Positions 20,876-31,016 are shown, counted from the first letter of the stretch. The stretch: 64,000 bases of DNA from an uncultured Pelagibacteraceae bacterium (GCA_902611845.1 CACMAX010000006.1:30252-94251); one strand, 5' to 3'. The notes: generated by a model from the sequence alone, not told the origin. A program made the numbers and translations.

Positions 20876-21541
20876 TTCTTTTACTTTTTTAAATAGTTTA
20901 GTCATTTGTTTTTCATTTATTCGTCCAGTATTTACATTTCTTGGACTTGGATGATAACACCCCATTAACAATACATTGTTAGGTAATTTATAATATGTTC
21001 CATGACCAAATTTTACTCTTTCAGTGTAGTCAAAATTTTCTCTATAAAATTTTACGCAAGTATCAAAGGCAATTTTACCTAGAGCTACAACAATTTTGAG
21101 ATTTTTAAGTATTTCAAATTCAGATTTAAAATAACCAAAACAATTTTTTAACTCATCATTTAACGGCTTATCTCCTGGAGGAACACACTTTAAAGCTGGA
21201 GTTATGAAAGTATTTTTTATTTTCAATCCATCATTTATATGATCTGAATTGCTTTGATTGGCAATTTTTACATTGTGTAAACATTTATATAAAAAGTCCG
21301 ATGATTTATCGCCTGTAAATACTCTGCCTGTTCTTGTTCCACCATGAGCAGCTGGTGCTAGACCAACAATCATTATTTTTCCATTTATATCTCCAAAACC
21401 TGTAACTGGTTTTCCCCAATAAGTTTGGTCCATATATTGTTTTCTTTTTTCCGTAGATATTTTTTTTCTAAACCTCACAAGTCTAGGGCATTTATTACAT
21501 TTAATTATTGTTTTTTTTAATTTTTCAAATTTAACGGTCAT
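20867..21541 (-). CDS. Uracil-DNA glycosylase family protein (type 5 / UDGb-like)
   Basis: CNKCPRLVRFR, GKIMIVGLAPAAHGGTRTGRVFTGDKSSDFLY, GCYHPSPRNVNTGR; start taken as MTVKFEK. Confidence 0.88.
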   Translation of the reverse strand: MTVKFEKLKKTIIKCNKCPRLVRFRKKISTEKRKQYMDQTYWGKPVTGFGDINGKIMIVGLAPAAHGGTRTGRVFTGDKSSDFLYKCLHNVKIANQSNSDHINDGLKIKNTFITPALKCVPPGDKPLNDELKNCFGYFKSEFEILKNLKIVVALGKIAFDTCVKFYRENFDYTERVKFGHGTYYKLPNNVLLMGCYHPSPRNVNTGRINEKQMTKLFKKVKELV

Positions 21542-21546
21542 TAAGT

Positions 21547-22698
21547 TTAGAGAAGCTTCTTTTTGTGTGTCCATGGACCTTTTTTTGTTTTAGGTAAAAA
21601 CTTTCTAAGGTCAAAAAGGACTTTTTCAGACAATTTTCTGTAGGTGGTTAGTTTTCCTCCATATATATTCAATAAAGGTAATTTTTTTATAATTTTTAAA
21701 TCAAAAACATAATCTCTTGTGACTTTTGAAGCTGTATTAAAATCTTCAATTAGAGGTCTTATCCCTGAATAAGTATCTACAATGTCCTTTGTTCTGATTT
21801 GTTTTTTTAAGTAATTATTTACTGAACGAATTAAATATGTAATTTCTTTTTTTGATATTCCTTTATTTTCTGGTGATTTAACCTCAACTTCTGTAGTTCC
21901 AATTAAAGAAAACTTCCCTTTATAAGGTATCACAAATATTATTCTTTTATCAGTATTTTGAAATGTGAATGCAACATTTTCTTTGTACAATTTTTTTGTA
22001 ATAATATGACTTCCTTTAACTAATCTTATTTTTTTCTTAGATTTAATTTTTATATTTTTATTTAAGGTTTCGTTTATCCATGGTCCAGATGCATTAATTA
22101 AAATTTTTGATTTTACTTTTTCACCTTTTTCAAGACTAATAATCCATTCATTGCCAATAATTTCAGCTTTTTTAACTTTGTTATATTCTAGTATTTTAGC
22201 TTTATTTCTTTTTGCATCTTTAGCATTTAGTTTCGTTAATTTTTTATCGTCAATTTGTATGTCAAAATATTGAAAACCAGTTTTGTATTTTTGCTTAAGA
22301 ATATTTGAAAATTTTTTTGTAAGATCAAACGTTTTTGATTTTGGTATATTGCTTTTGCCACCTAAATTATCATACAAAAATAAACCAATTTTAATTAACC
22401 AGGCTGGTCGAATTTTATCTGCATAAGGAATTATAAAAGGAATCGGTTTGGAAATATGTCTGGCAATTTTATAAACTATTTCTCTTTCTTTCAGAGATTC
22501 TCTAACTAGTTTGAATTCATAATTTTCTAAATAACGAAGACCACCATGTACTAATTTTGTCGACCAAGATGAGGTTGCTCCTCCAATCTCACCTTTGTCA
22601 GCTAAACAAACTGATAAACCTCTACCTGCAGCATCTCTTGCAATACCTGCACCGTTTATACCGCCACCTATTATGAATAAATCAAATTTTTTAGACAT
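21547..22698 (-). CDS. glpD: Glycerol-3-phosphate dehydrogenase, short form
   Basis: FIIGGGINGAGIARDAAGRGLSVCLADKGEIGGATSSWSTKLVHGGLRYLE; ends after GGKLTTYRKLSEKV...GPWTHKKKLL. Confidence 0.9.
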   Translation of the reverse strand: MSKKFDLFIIGGGINGAGIARDAAGRGLSVCLADKGEIGGATSSWSTKLVHGGLRYLENYEFKLVRESLKEREIVYKIARHISKPIPFIIPYADKIRPAWLIKIGLFLYDNLGGKSNIPKSKTFDLTKKFSNILKQKYKTGFQYFDIQIDDKKLTKLNAKDAKRNKAKILEYNKVKKAEIIGNEWIISLEKGEKVKSKILINASGPWINETLNKNIKIKSKKKIRLVKGSHIITKKLYKENVAFTFQNTDKRIIFVIPYKGKFSLIGTTEVEVKSPENKGISKKEITYLIRSVNNYLKKQIRTKDIVDTYSGIRPLIEDFNTASKVTRDYVFDLKIIKKLPLLNIYGGKLTTYRKLSEKVLFDLRKFLPKTKKGPWTHKKKLL

Positions 22699-22838
22699 TT
22701 AAATTATGATTTGTTTTAAAATATACAACCTCTCTTAGAAATTTAAAATTTTTAAATGCAATTATTTACAATTTCATAATATCTTAACATTAATAAAGTA
22801 TTAATAAAAAATTAAATAAACTTAACAGAAGGATAGAT

Positions 22839-24146
22839 ATGAAAAAAATACTTAGTGTTTTAACAATTCTATTTACTTTCTCTTTTACATCACACAGTTA
22901 TTCAAAAACAGAAATTCATTGGTGGTACGGAAACAGTGGTTTTCTTGGTGATGTAATTATTGAAATTGCAAATAGATTTAACGCTTCACAAGATCAATAT
23001 ACGGTCATTCCTACAGGAAAAGGAAGTTATGAAGATAACATGGCGGCAACTATTGCTGCATTTAGAGCAGGCGACCAACCACACTATTCACAGGTTTATG
23101 ATGCTGGTGCTGCAATCATGGTAGCTCAAGTAAAAAATGGTGTTGTTATCGGTTTTGAAGAAATGGCTAAGAAATATGGCATTGATGTAGATGCTGACAA
23201 CTATATTCCAGGCATTAAAAATTTCTATGCCGACTCTGATGGAAAAATGATTGGTGTACCTTTCAATAGTTCAACTTGTTTGATGTATGCAAACATGGAC
23301 ATTTTGAAAGAGGTTGGAATTGAATCTGTGCCAAAAACTTATGAAGAATTTGAGGCCATGGCTCCAAAAATCAAAGCTGCTGGATACATTCCTTTAGTTC
23401 AAAGTCATAGTCCATGGATTTGGACTGAAAATTTCTTTTCTAGACATAATTTATTAATGTTAGATGGAAATAATGGTTACGATGCTGTTCCTACAAAAAC
23501 TTTATTCGCTGAAACTGATGCATTTGTCTATCATTGGAAGAAAGTTAAAGAATGGTATGATAAAGGTTTATATGGCTATAAAGGAAGAGCGTGGGGAGAC
23601 AATCAAGCACCATTTATAGCAGGTGAAGCTGCATTTTGGTTTGGTTCTGCTGCATCATTTGGTGGAATGAAAGGTGTTGTTCCAAACTTTACAGTTAATC
23701 ATATTCCTTACTGGGATTCAGTAACCAAAGGAAAAGAGTATCCAACTTTTATAGGTGGTGCTGCTAACTGGATCTTAAATGGTCATACTGAGGAAGAGTA
23801 CAAAGGACTTGCTAAATTTATAGAATTTATGGGTTCTCCAGAAATGGATCTGTATTATCACAATATGACTGGTTACTCTGCAGTGACTAAAGGTGGTATA
23901 GAGTTAGCTGAAACTATAAATTTCTATAGAGCTTCTCCATATCATAAAGCAGTTGGTGAACAATTAAGCTTAGAAGGTTCAACTATTCCTGGTGGATATA
24001 GAGCTGGTAACTGGCCCCAAATTCGTGAAGTAATTTACGAAAATATTGAGCCAATGTTAAACGGCAAAATATCAATCGAAAAAGGATTGCAGAATATGGA
24101 CAAAGGTGCAGCTAAATTGTTAAAGCAATTTGCTAAAACTTTGTAA
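22839..24146 (+). CDS. ugpB: sn-glycerol-3-phosphate ABC transporter substrate-binding protein
   Basis: Signal peptide; EIHWWYGNSGFLGDVIIEIANRFNASQ, GKGSYEDNMAATIAAFRAG, AANWILNGHTEEEYKG. Confidence 0.92.
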   Translation: MKKILSVLTILFTFSFTSHSYSKTEIHWWYGNSGFLGDVIIEIANRFNASQDQYTVIPTGKGSYEDNMAATIAAFRAGDQPHYSQVYDAGAAIMVAQVKNGVVIGFEEMAKKYGIDVDADNYIPGIKNFYADSDGKMIGVPFNSSTCLMYANMDILKEVGIESVPKTYEEFEAMAPKIKAAGYIPLVQSHSPWIWTENFFSRHNLLMLDGNNGYDAVPTKTLFAETDAFVYHWKKVKEWYDKGLYGYKGRAWGDNQAPFIAGEAAFWFGSAASFGGMKGVVPNFTVNHIPYWDSVTKGKEYPTFIGGAANWILNGHTEEEYKGLAKFIEFMGSPEMDLYYHNMTGYSAVTKGGIELAETINFYRASPYHKAVGEQLSLEGSTIPGGYRAGNWPQIREVIYENIEPMLNGKISIEKGLQNMDKGAAKLLKQFAKTL

Positions 24147-24162
24147 GAATAATTAAAACAAT

Positions 24163-24197
24163 AAGGAGGGTATTAATTTACCCTCCTTATTTATTTT
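24163..24197 (+). terminator. Hairpin + T-rich tract between ugpB and ugpA (attenuator or partial terminator)
   Basis: AAGGAGGGTA (24163-24172) / TACCCTCCTT (24179-24188) then ATTTATTTTT. Confidence 0.8.
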
Positions 24198-24206
24198 TAC
24201 AAAAGT

Positions 24207-25085
24207 ATGAAAAAAGTCCAATTCAAATCTAGCTATTCACAATATCTTTTCTTAGCTCCGCAGCTAGGTATATTGTTAATTTTTTTATATTGGCCAATCA
24301 TACAAACCTTTAGAGATGCATTTACAATGCAAGATGCTTTTGGATTTGGATCGAAGTTTGTATGGTTTGACAATTTTTTATTTATTTTTGATGATCCAGC
24401 TTATTTCATAGCTTTCAAATTTACTATTATTTATAGTTTTGTTATTACGTTAATTACAGGCTCAATTGGATTATTACTTGCCGTTCAGGCTAATAATGTA
24501 ATGCATGGTAAAAGCACTTACAAAACACTTTTAATTTGGCCTTATGCAATTGCGCCTGCGGTAGTCGGTGTAATGGCAAATTATTTTTTTAGTGAAAGAT
24601 TTGGTCTTCTTTATCATTTATTTCACGAACTGTGGGGATTTAATTGGTACGAAAGTGTGTTCGACTCTTATATTTACGTAATCATAGCTGGTTCTTGGAA
24701 GCAAATCAGTGCTAATTTTATTTTCTTCTTGGCTGGACTTCAAGCTATACAAAAATCTGTAATTGAAGCATCAATGATTGACTGTAAAAATAGTTTTAGA
24801 AGATTTTGGACAATTACATTCCCATTATTAATGCCAACTACATTCTTTTTAATAATTATTAATATAACGTATGCTTTCTTTGATACATTTGGAATTATTG
24901 ATACCACAACAATAGGTGCTCCTTCCGGTGAAACAAGAACTCTAGTTTATAAAGCTTACATGGATGGATTTAGAGGACTGGATTTAGGAAGTGCAGGAGC
25001 TCAATCAATAATGATGATGTTGATTGTATTAGTAATTACGATTTTTCAATTTAGATATATCGAAGGGAAAATACATTATAATTAA
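24207..25085 (+). CDS. ugpA: sn-glycerol-3-phosphate ABC transporter permease
   Basis: Binding-protein-dependent transport permease; QLGILLIFLYWPIIQTFRDAFTMQDAFG, EASMIDCKNSFRRFWTITFPLL (EAA motif). Confidence 0.9.
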   Translation: MKKVQFKSSYSQYLFLAPQLGILLIFLYWPIIQTFRDAFTMQDAFGFGSKFVWFDNFLFIFDDPAYFIAFKFTIIYSFVITLITGSIGLLLAVQANNVMHGKSTYKTLLIWPYAIAPAVVGVMANYFFSERFGLLYHLFHELWGFNWYESVFDSYIYVIIAGSWKQISANFIFFLAGLQAIQKSVIEASMIDCKNSFRRFWTITFPLLMPTTFFLIIINITYAFFDTFGIIDTTTIGAPSGETRTLVYKAYMDGFRGLDLGSAGAQSIMMMLIVLVITIFQFRYIEGKIHYN

Positions 25086-25906
25086 TGACTAGATTTATCA
25101 CATCAAGTTTTTCACATTTAATTTTACTCATTGGAATACTAATCATGTTAGTTCCTGTATGGATGATTTTTGCTAGCTCGACGCACACGAGTTCAATGAT
25201 TAATATGAATGGTCTCCAAATGTTTTTAGGAGATAGCTTTTATGAAAATTACTTACGAGTTTTATTATATCAGGGTGGTTTTTTTAAAGAGATAACAGCA
25301 TTAAAAATGTTTTTTAATAGTTTTATCATGGCTACAGGAGTTGCAATATTATCCGTTGTTACATCTTTAATGGCTGCTTACGCGTTGGTTTATTACAGAA
25401 TAAAATATGCAACATTATTGTTTTGGATTATATTTATTACAATTTTAGTACCATTAGAGTTAAGAATTTTCCCTACTTATTCAGTAATGGCTGAGCTTAA
25501 TCTAGTGAATTCTTACTTTGGATTAATAGTTCCTATTTCAGCATCAGCTATAGCAACATTATTCTTTCGACAATTTTATAAAACCGTTCCAGATGAATTA
25601 CTTGAATCCGCAAAACTTGATGGAGCAAATACCTGGAGATTTTTTGTTGATTTTTTAATTCCTTTGTCAAAAACAATGATTGTAGCGATGTTAATATTTA
25701 TGTTTGTTTTTGGCTACAATCAGTATCTATGGCCATTATTGGTAACAACTTCAGAACAATATTGGACAGTGGTTATGGGATTAAAAATGATGTCGGGTTC
25801 AATTGTTCATCGTTTTGCTTTCGTGATGATGTCTATGGTGCCACCAATTTTAATTATAATTGTGTTGCAGAAATATTTTATTAAGGGGGTTTTTCAAGAT
25901 AAATGA
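25085..25906 (+). CDS. ugpE: G3P ABC transporter permease, copy 1
   Basis: ELLESAKLDGANTWRFFVDFLIPLSKTM EAA motif; close paralog of the next gene. Confidence 0.9.
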   Translation: MTRFITSSFSHLILLIGILIMLVPVWMIFASSTHTSSMINMNGLQMFLGDSFYENYLRVLLYQGGFFKEITALKMFFNSFIMATGVAILSVVTSLMAAYALVYYRIKYATLLFWIIFITILVPLELRIFPTYSVMAELNLVNSYFGLIVPISASAIATLFFRQFYKTVPDELLESAKLDGANTWRFFVDFLIPLSKTMIVAMLIFMFVFGYNQYLWPLLVTTSEQYWTVVMGLKMMSGSIVHRFAFVMMSMVPPILIIIVLQKYFIKGVFQDK

Positions 25907-26754
25907 AAATTAAACCACTTCAAATAATTGCTCATATTATTTTAATACTAGGAGTCTTGTTAATGGTAGTTCCTATTTGGATATCTTTTGCAAGTTCTTC
26001 GCATGACTCTGTAACTATATTAACCGAAGGTATGAAGTTTCATATAGGTGATCAGCTAGCAAGAAACTATAACGAAGTTTTAAATGAAAAAGGTGGTTGG
26101 TCAGAAGAAGTGACTGCTGCAAAAATGTTTATTAATAGTTTTATAATGGCATTAGGAATTGCAACACTTAAGGTAGTTATTTCAGCAATGTCAGCATATG
26201 CTTTGGTTTATTATAGATTTAAATTAGCTGTACCAATTTTTTGGTTAATCTTTATTACTCTACTTGTTCCTTTGGAGGTAAGGATTTTTCCAAGCTATAA
26301 AATTGTATCTGATTTAGGTTTAACAAATTCATATACAGGCCTTATCCTTCCATTAGTTGCTTCAGCTACAGCAACATTTTTCTTCAGACAATTTTATAAA
26401 ACAATTCCAGATGAACTCTTGGAGTCAGCAAAATTAGACGGAGCAAATGCTTGGAGTTTTTTCATAGATTTCTTGGTTCCATTATCTAAAACCATGATAG
26501 CAGCAATGTTTATCTTTATGTTTGTATATGGATACAGCCAATATTTATGGCCACTAATAATGACAACTGCAGAAGAATACTGGACTGTTGTAATGGGAAT
26601 GAAGATTATTTACACAGAAAGCTATGAAGGAGTTGCTCTGCCAAGAACTGCAGAAAGATTTGCGTATATCATTTTGTCAATGATCCCACCAGTTTTAGTG
26701 GTAGTATTTTTACAAAAATGGTTCATAAAAGGATTAATTCAAACGGAGAAATAA
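25903..26754 (+). CDS. ugpE: G3P ABC transporter permease, copy 2 (tandem paralog)
   Basis: FRQFYKTIPDELLESAKLDGANAWSFFIDFLVPLSKTMIAAM; near-identical in core to copy 1. Confidence 0.9.
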   Translation: MKIKPLQIIAHIILILGVLLMVVPIWISFASSSHDSVTILTEGMKFHIGDQLARNYNEVLNEKGGWSEEVTAAKMFINSFIMALGIATLKVVISAMSAYALVYYRFKLAVPIFWLIFITLLVPLEVRIFPSYKIVSDLGLTNSYTGLILPLVASATATFFFRQFYKTIPDELLESAKLDGANAWSFFIDFLVPLSKTMIAAMFIFMFVYGYSQYLWPLIMTTAEEYWTVVMGMKIIYTESYEGVALPRTAERFAYIILSMIPPVLVVVFLQKWFIKGLIQTEK

Positions 26755-27807
26755 ATGAGCTTTTTAGATTTAAAAAATGTGACTAAGATTTACCCAAATG
26801 GAACTAAGGCTGTTCATGAAACTTCATTAAGTGTTGATGAAGGTGAGTTTATGGTTTTTGTAGGACCTAGTGGATGTGGAAAATCAACTTTATTAAGAAT
26901 GGTTGCAGGCTTAGAGGATATTACAGAGGGTGATATTAATCTTGATGGAAAATTAATTAATGAGGTAGATCCGTCTGAAAGAGATGTAGCAATGGTGTTT
27001 CAGAACTATGCATTATACCCACATATGAATGTTTATAATAACTTGGCTTATGGTCTAAAAAACAGAGGAATTGACAAAGAAACAATTGAGCAAAAAGTAA
27101 ATGATGCAGCTAAGCTGCTACAAATTTCAGATTATTTACAGAGAAAACCTTCAATGTTATCCGGAGGTCAAAGACAAAGAGTTGCGATGGGTAGAGCAAT
27201 TGTTAGAAATCCTAAAATATTCTTATTTGATGAACCTCTTTCAAACTTAGATGCAAAATTAAGAATTCAGATGAGACTTGAAATCAAAAAACTTCAGCAG
27301 AAAGTTGGAGTAACAAGCATATTTGTTACGCATGATCAAGTAGAGGCCATGACACTTGCTGATAGATTAGCAGTTATTAACAATGGAATTATTGAACAGC
27401 TTGGAACTCCTATTGAGATATATGATAATCCAAAATCATTATTTGTTGCTGGTTTTATTGGCTCACCTCAAATGAATTTTTTAGATGGTAATATAAAAAA
27501 TAAAACATTATCTGCAGAAGGTTTTGAAATTAAAGATATTGATAGTGACTTTGAGGGAGAAGTAAAATTAGGAATAAGACCTGAACATTTAAGTCAAAGT
27601 GAAAATAGTTTAATTAATTTAAAAGTAGACTTAGTGGAACAACTTGGTTCGGATAATCTTGTTTATGGTCAATTAAAAGACAAAAAAGACTTTTGTTATA
27701 GGTGTCCGGGAAATCTAACTATTGAAAAAGGTGCTGATCTAAGTCTTAATATTGAGAACAATAAATATTATATTTTTGATAAAAGCACTGGCAAAAGAGT
27801 TAATTAA
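26755..27807 (+). CDS. ugpC: ABC transporter ATP-binding protein
   Basis: Walker A GPSGCGKST, LSGGQRQRVAMGRA, DEPLSNLDAKLR, C-terminal TOBE-like region. Confidence 0.93.
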   Translation: MSFLDLKNVTKIYPNGTKAVHETSLSVDEGEFMVFVGPSGCGKSTLLRMVAGLEDITEGDINLDGKLINEVDPSERDVAMVFQNYALYPHMNVYNNLAYGLKNRGIDKETIEQKVNDAAKLLQISDYLQRKPSMLSGGQRQRVAMGRAIVRNPKIFLFDEPLSNLDAKLRIQMRLEIKKLQQKVGVTSIFVTHDQVEAMTLADRLAVINNGIIEQLGTPIEIYDNPKSLFVAGFIGSPQMNFLDGNIKNKTLSAEGFEIKDIDSDFEGEVKLGIRPEHLSQSENSLINLKVDLVEQLGSDNLVYGQLKDKKDFCYRCPGNLTIEKGADLSLNIENNKYYIFDKSTGKRVN

Positions 27808-27809
27808 TT

Positions 27810-28733
27810 TTGATTTTAAGCAAACCAAATCATATAAAAATTTATGGTCACCGAGGAGCAAGAGGAGATCTTCCCGAAAACACTCTAGAAGGTTTTAAAT
27901 ACTTATTTGAAAACAATATTAATGCATACGAAACTGATATTTTGATTTCAAAAGATTTTATTCCTGTGATTACTCACGACTTTAGATTAGATCCAAGTCT
28001 TACAAAAGATAACGAGGGAAATTGGATAGAGGATGAAAATATAAAAATATATGATTTAACTTATGAAGAACTTTTAAAATTTGATGTTGGATCTTTAAAT
28101 AAGTTATCTATATATGGAAGAAGATTTGTTAATCAAAAAACTTTAGAAAATCAAAAGATACCGAAACTTTCTGAATTATTAAATTTATCCTCAAAAAACA
28201 TATCTGAAAATCTATTAATAAATTTAGAAATTAAATCTACACCTGATGAGGAAAATCTAACGCCGACTCCAGAAGAAATGGTTAAACTAGTTATGCAAGA
28301 GGTAAATAAGTCAACCTTACAAAATAAAATAATTGTTTCATCATTTGATTGGCGAACACTGACAGAAATGAAAAAACTTTACCCTGAAATTTCAAGAGCT
28401 TATTTAACTTTTCAACAACAGGCTGGAATTAAAATTAAAAATACAATTTATAATAGATCTCCATGGATGAGTTACATGCCCTTTTTTGAAAATCATGAAT
28501 TACCGAAAATTATAAAATCACAAGGCGGAGAAGCTTGGCATCCATACCATAAAGATATTACAAAAAAACTAGTAGATATTTCTCATCAAGAAAATTTGCC
28601 AGTGAACGTTTGGACAGTAAACAAAGATTACGACATGTTAAAAATGGTTGAGTATGGTGTAGATGGTATCATGACAGATTATCCATTGAAGCTTAAAGAA
28701 CTTTGTGAGAAAGAAAATATAAACTGGTTTTAG
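27810..28733 (+). CDS. ugpQ: Glycerophosphodiester phosphodiesterase (GDPD)
   Basis: GHRGARGDLPENTLEGF, YETDILISKDFIPVITHD, VDGIMTDYP; TTG start. Confidence 0.9.
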   Translation: MILSKPNHIKIYGHRGARGDLPENTLEGFKYLFENNINAYETDILISKDFIPVITHDFRLDPSLTKDNEGNWIEDENIKIYDLTYEELLKFDVGSLNKLSIYGRRFVNQKTLENQKIPKLSELLNLSSKNISENLLINLEIKSTPDEENLTPTPEEMVKLVMQEVNKSTLQNKIIVSSFDWRTLTEMKKLYPEISRAYLTFQQQAGIKIKNTIYNRSPWMSYMPFFENHELPKIIKSQGGEAWHPYHKDITKKLVDISHQENLPVNVWTVNKDYDMLKMVEYGVDGIMTDYPLKLKELCEKENINWF

Positions 28734-28742
28734 TTTATTTTA

Positions 28743-29465
28743 ATGGATTTAAATATAGTTAGTAATGAGGAAAAGTTTTTAGCTGGAAAACTTGAAGGAT
28801 ATACTTTAAAAGGTGCTGAAAATAAATTTGATGACAAAGGAAATCCTTTACCCTTTCCAGGTTGTACAATAATTTGTAATATCCCTCTTAATACCAATTT
28901 ATCCGATGAAATTAGTAGTTTTCAAAAAAAAATAAAAAATTTTAATCCAGAAAAAACTTATTTCTATTTACCTCAATCTAGTTTTCATATGACGTTATTT
29001 GATTGTTGTAATTTAAATACAAAAAATACAAATAATTGGCCATCAGATATAGATCTTGATATGGATCACAAAGATATAGCTTTTGAATTAAATAAAAGAA
29101 TTAAAAACTATAATTTTCCAAAAGAATTTAATCTTAAACTAAAAACATTTTTTGGTGGTTATAGTATTATTTTAGAACCTTTTTCTAAAAAGGATGAAAA
29201 AATTCTTAGAAATTGTAGAGATGAACTAAGTAGCTTATTAAAAATTAAATTTGAAAACCATCAAAGATATACTTTTCATATTACTTTGGCATATATCTTA
29301 AGAGAGCTTAGTGAGATTGAAATAAGTAATTTAATTGAATTTAATAAAAAACTATTTTTAGACTTTAGTAAAAAATTTCCAAAAATTACTTTTTCAAAAC
29401 CTGAAATGTGTACTTTTGAGAACATGTTAGAATTTAAAAGTGTTAATCCTTCCAGCTTGTATTAG
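28743..29465 (+). CDS. DUF1868 / 2H-phosphoesterase-like protein
   Basis: Two HxT-type motifs: SSFHMTLFDCC and RYTFHITLAYILREL. Confidence 0.7.
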   Translation: MDLNIVSNEEKFLAGKLEGYTLKGAENKFDDKGNPLPFPGCTIICNIPLNTNLSDEISSFQKKIKNFNPEKTYFYLPQSSFHMTLFDCCNLNTKNTNNWPSDIDLDMDHKDIAFELNKRIKNYNFPKEFNLKLKTFFGGYSIILEPFSKKDEKILRNCRDELSSLLKIKFENHQRYTFHITLAYILRELSEIEISNLIEFNKKLFLDFSKKFPKITFSKPEMCTFENMLEFKSVNPSSLY

Positions 29466-29507
29466 TTTTTACTTTTAGAAAAAAAAATTTAGGTATAGAC
29501 TTAAATT

Positions 29508-30986
29508 GTGAAAAAATTTCTTGTTGCTATTGACCAAGGCACAACATCAACTAGAGCAATTCTCTTTGATTTAGATGGTAATATAAAATTTACATCCCAG
29601 TTTGAATTTAATCAATATTTTCCAAAAAATGGATGGGTGGAGCATAATCCAAACGAAATTTGGCTTACAACTCTAAAAGCGTTGAAAAAAGTAATAAAAA
29701 AAGCATCACTATTAAGAGGAAAAATATTAAGTATAGGAATAACTAACCAGAGAGAGACAACTATTCTTTGGAATAAGAAAACAGGAAAACCAGTCTACAA
29801 CGCAATTGTTTGGCAAGATAGAAGAACCCAAGACTATTGTGAAGAGTTAAAGAAAAAAAATTATGAAAAAATTTTTAGAAAAAAAACTGGATTATTTATT
29901 GACCCATATTTTTCTGCAACTAAAATTAAATGGATACTAGAAAACGTAAAAAATGTTAAGAAACTTTTAAAATCAAATAATTTATTATTTGGTACCGTTG
30001 ATACTTTCCTTATTTGGAAACTTACTAATGGGCAACATCATTTAACAGAAGCAACTAATGCTTGTAGGACCATGTTATTTAACATTAATAATAATAAATG
30101 GGATAAAGAAATCTTAAAAAAACTTAAAATTTCTGAAAATATTTTGCCAAAAGTTAAAAATTCAGCTGATAATTTTGGTTTAACAAGTAAGAGAATTGTC
30201 GGCAGTGAAATACCAATATCAGCAGTTCTAGGAGACCAACAAGCAGCTGCAGTAGGACAGTCATGCTTTGAAAGAGGTTCAGTAAAAAGCACATATGGAA
30301 CTGGTGCCTTTGTCATAATGAATACTGGTTCAAAAAAAATTTATTCTAAAAATAAATTATTAACAACAATATGTTACAGATTGAATGGAAAAAATACTTA
30401 TGCTCTTGAAGGATCTATTTTTATTGCAGGTGCAGGTGTACAATGGTTAAGAGATAAATTAAAATTTATTAACAATGCTTTTGATACGGAAACAATTGCT
30501 CAATCAAAAAAAAATAATGAGGGTGTATACGTTGTGCCTGCCTTCAGTGGAATGGGAGCACCTTATTGGAGGCCTGATGCAAGAGGGGTAATAACAGGTT
30601 TAACAAGAAATAGTGATTGGAAAACCTTAGTTAGAGCAGTATTAGAGTCAGTTGCCTATCAAAGTAATGATTTATTTAATGCAATGAAAAAAGATGGTTT
30701 AAAACCAACTAAACTTAAGATTGATGGAGGCATGGTAAAAAACAACTGGTTTTCGCAATTTTTATCTGACATCATAAATATAAATACAGAAAGACCAAAG
30801 GTATTAGAAACAACTGGTTTAGGAGTAGCTTTACTAGCTGGATATCAAATTGGATTATTTAAATCATTATATCAAATCAAGAGGAAATGGAAAAAAGATA
30901 AAATTTTTAAGCCTAAAATAAACCGAAAAGTTAGGAACGATTTAATAAATGGTTGGAAATTATCAGTTCAGAAAGCTCTATTATAA
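29508..30986 (+). CDS. glpK: Glycerol kinase
   Basis: AIDQGTTSTRAILFD, SIGITNQRETTILWNKKTGKPVYNAIVWQDRRT; GTG start. Confidence 0.96.
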   Translation: MKKFLVAIDQGTTSTRAILFDLDGNIKFTSQFEFNQYFPKNGWVEHNPNEIWLTTLKALKKVIKKASLLRGKILSIGITNQRETTILWNKKTGKPVYNAIVWQDRRTQDYCEELKKKNYEKIFRKKTGLFIDPYFSATKIKWILENVKNVKKLLKSNNLLFGTVDTFLIWKLTNGQHHLTEATNACRTMLFNINNNKWDKEILKKLKISENILPKVKNSADNFGLTSKRIVGSEIPISAVLGDQQAAAVGQSCFERGSVKSTYGTGAFVIMNTGSKKIYSKNKLLTTICYRLNGKNTYALEGSIFIAGAGVQWLRDKLKFINNAFDTETIAQSKKNNEGVYVVPAFSGMGAPYWRPDARGVITGLTRNSDWKTLVRAVLESVAYQSNDLFNAMKKDGLKPTKLKIDGGMVKNNWFSQFLSDIININTERPKVLETTGLGVALLAGYQIGLFKSLYQIKRKWKKDKIFKPKINRKVRNDLINGWKLSVQKALL

Positions 30987-31016
30987 AAAATACAGATAAA
31001 AATTTAATTGTCGTTT

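Noticed and set aside
21541-21574. Possible frameshift joining GlpD to a downstream C-terminal domain
   Set aside because: The DNA after the glpD stop encodes a coherent type-5 UDG-like protein (MTVKFEK...), so no GlpD C-terminal domain is hidden in another frame.
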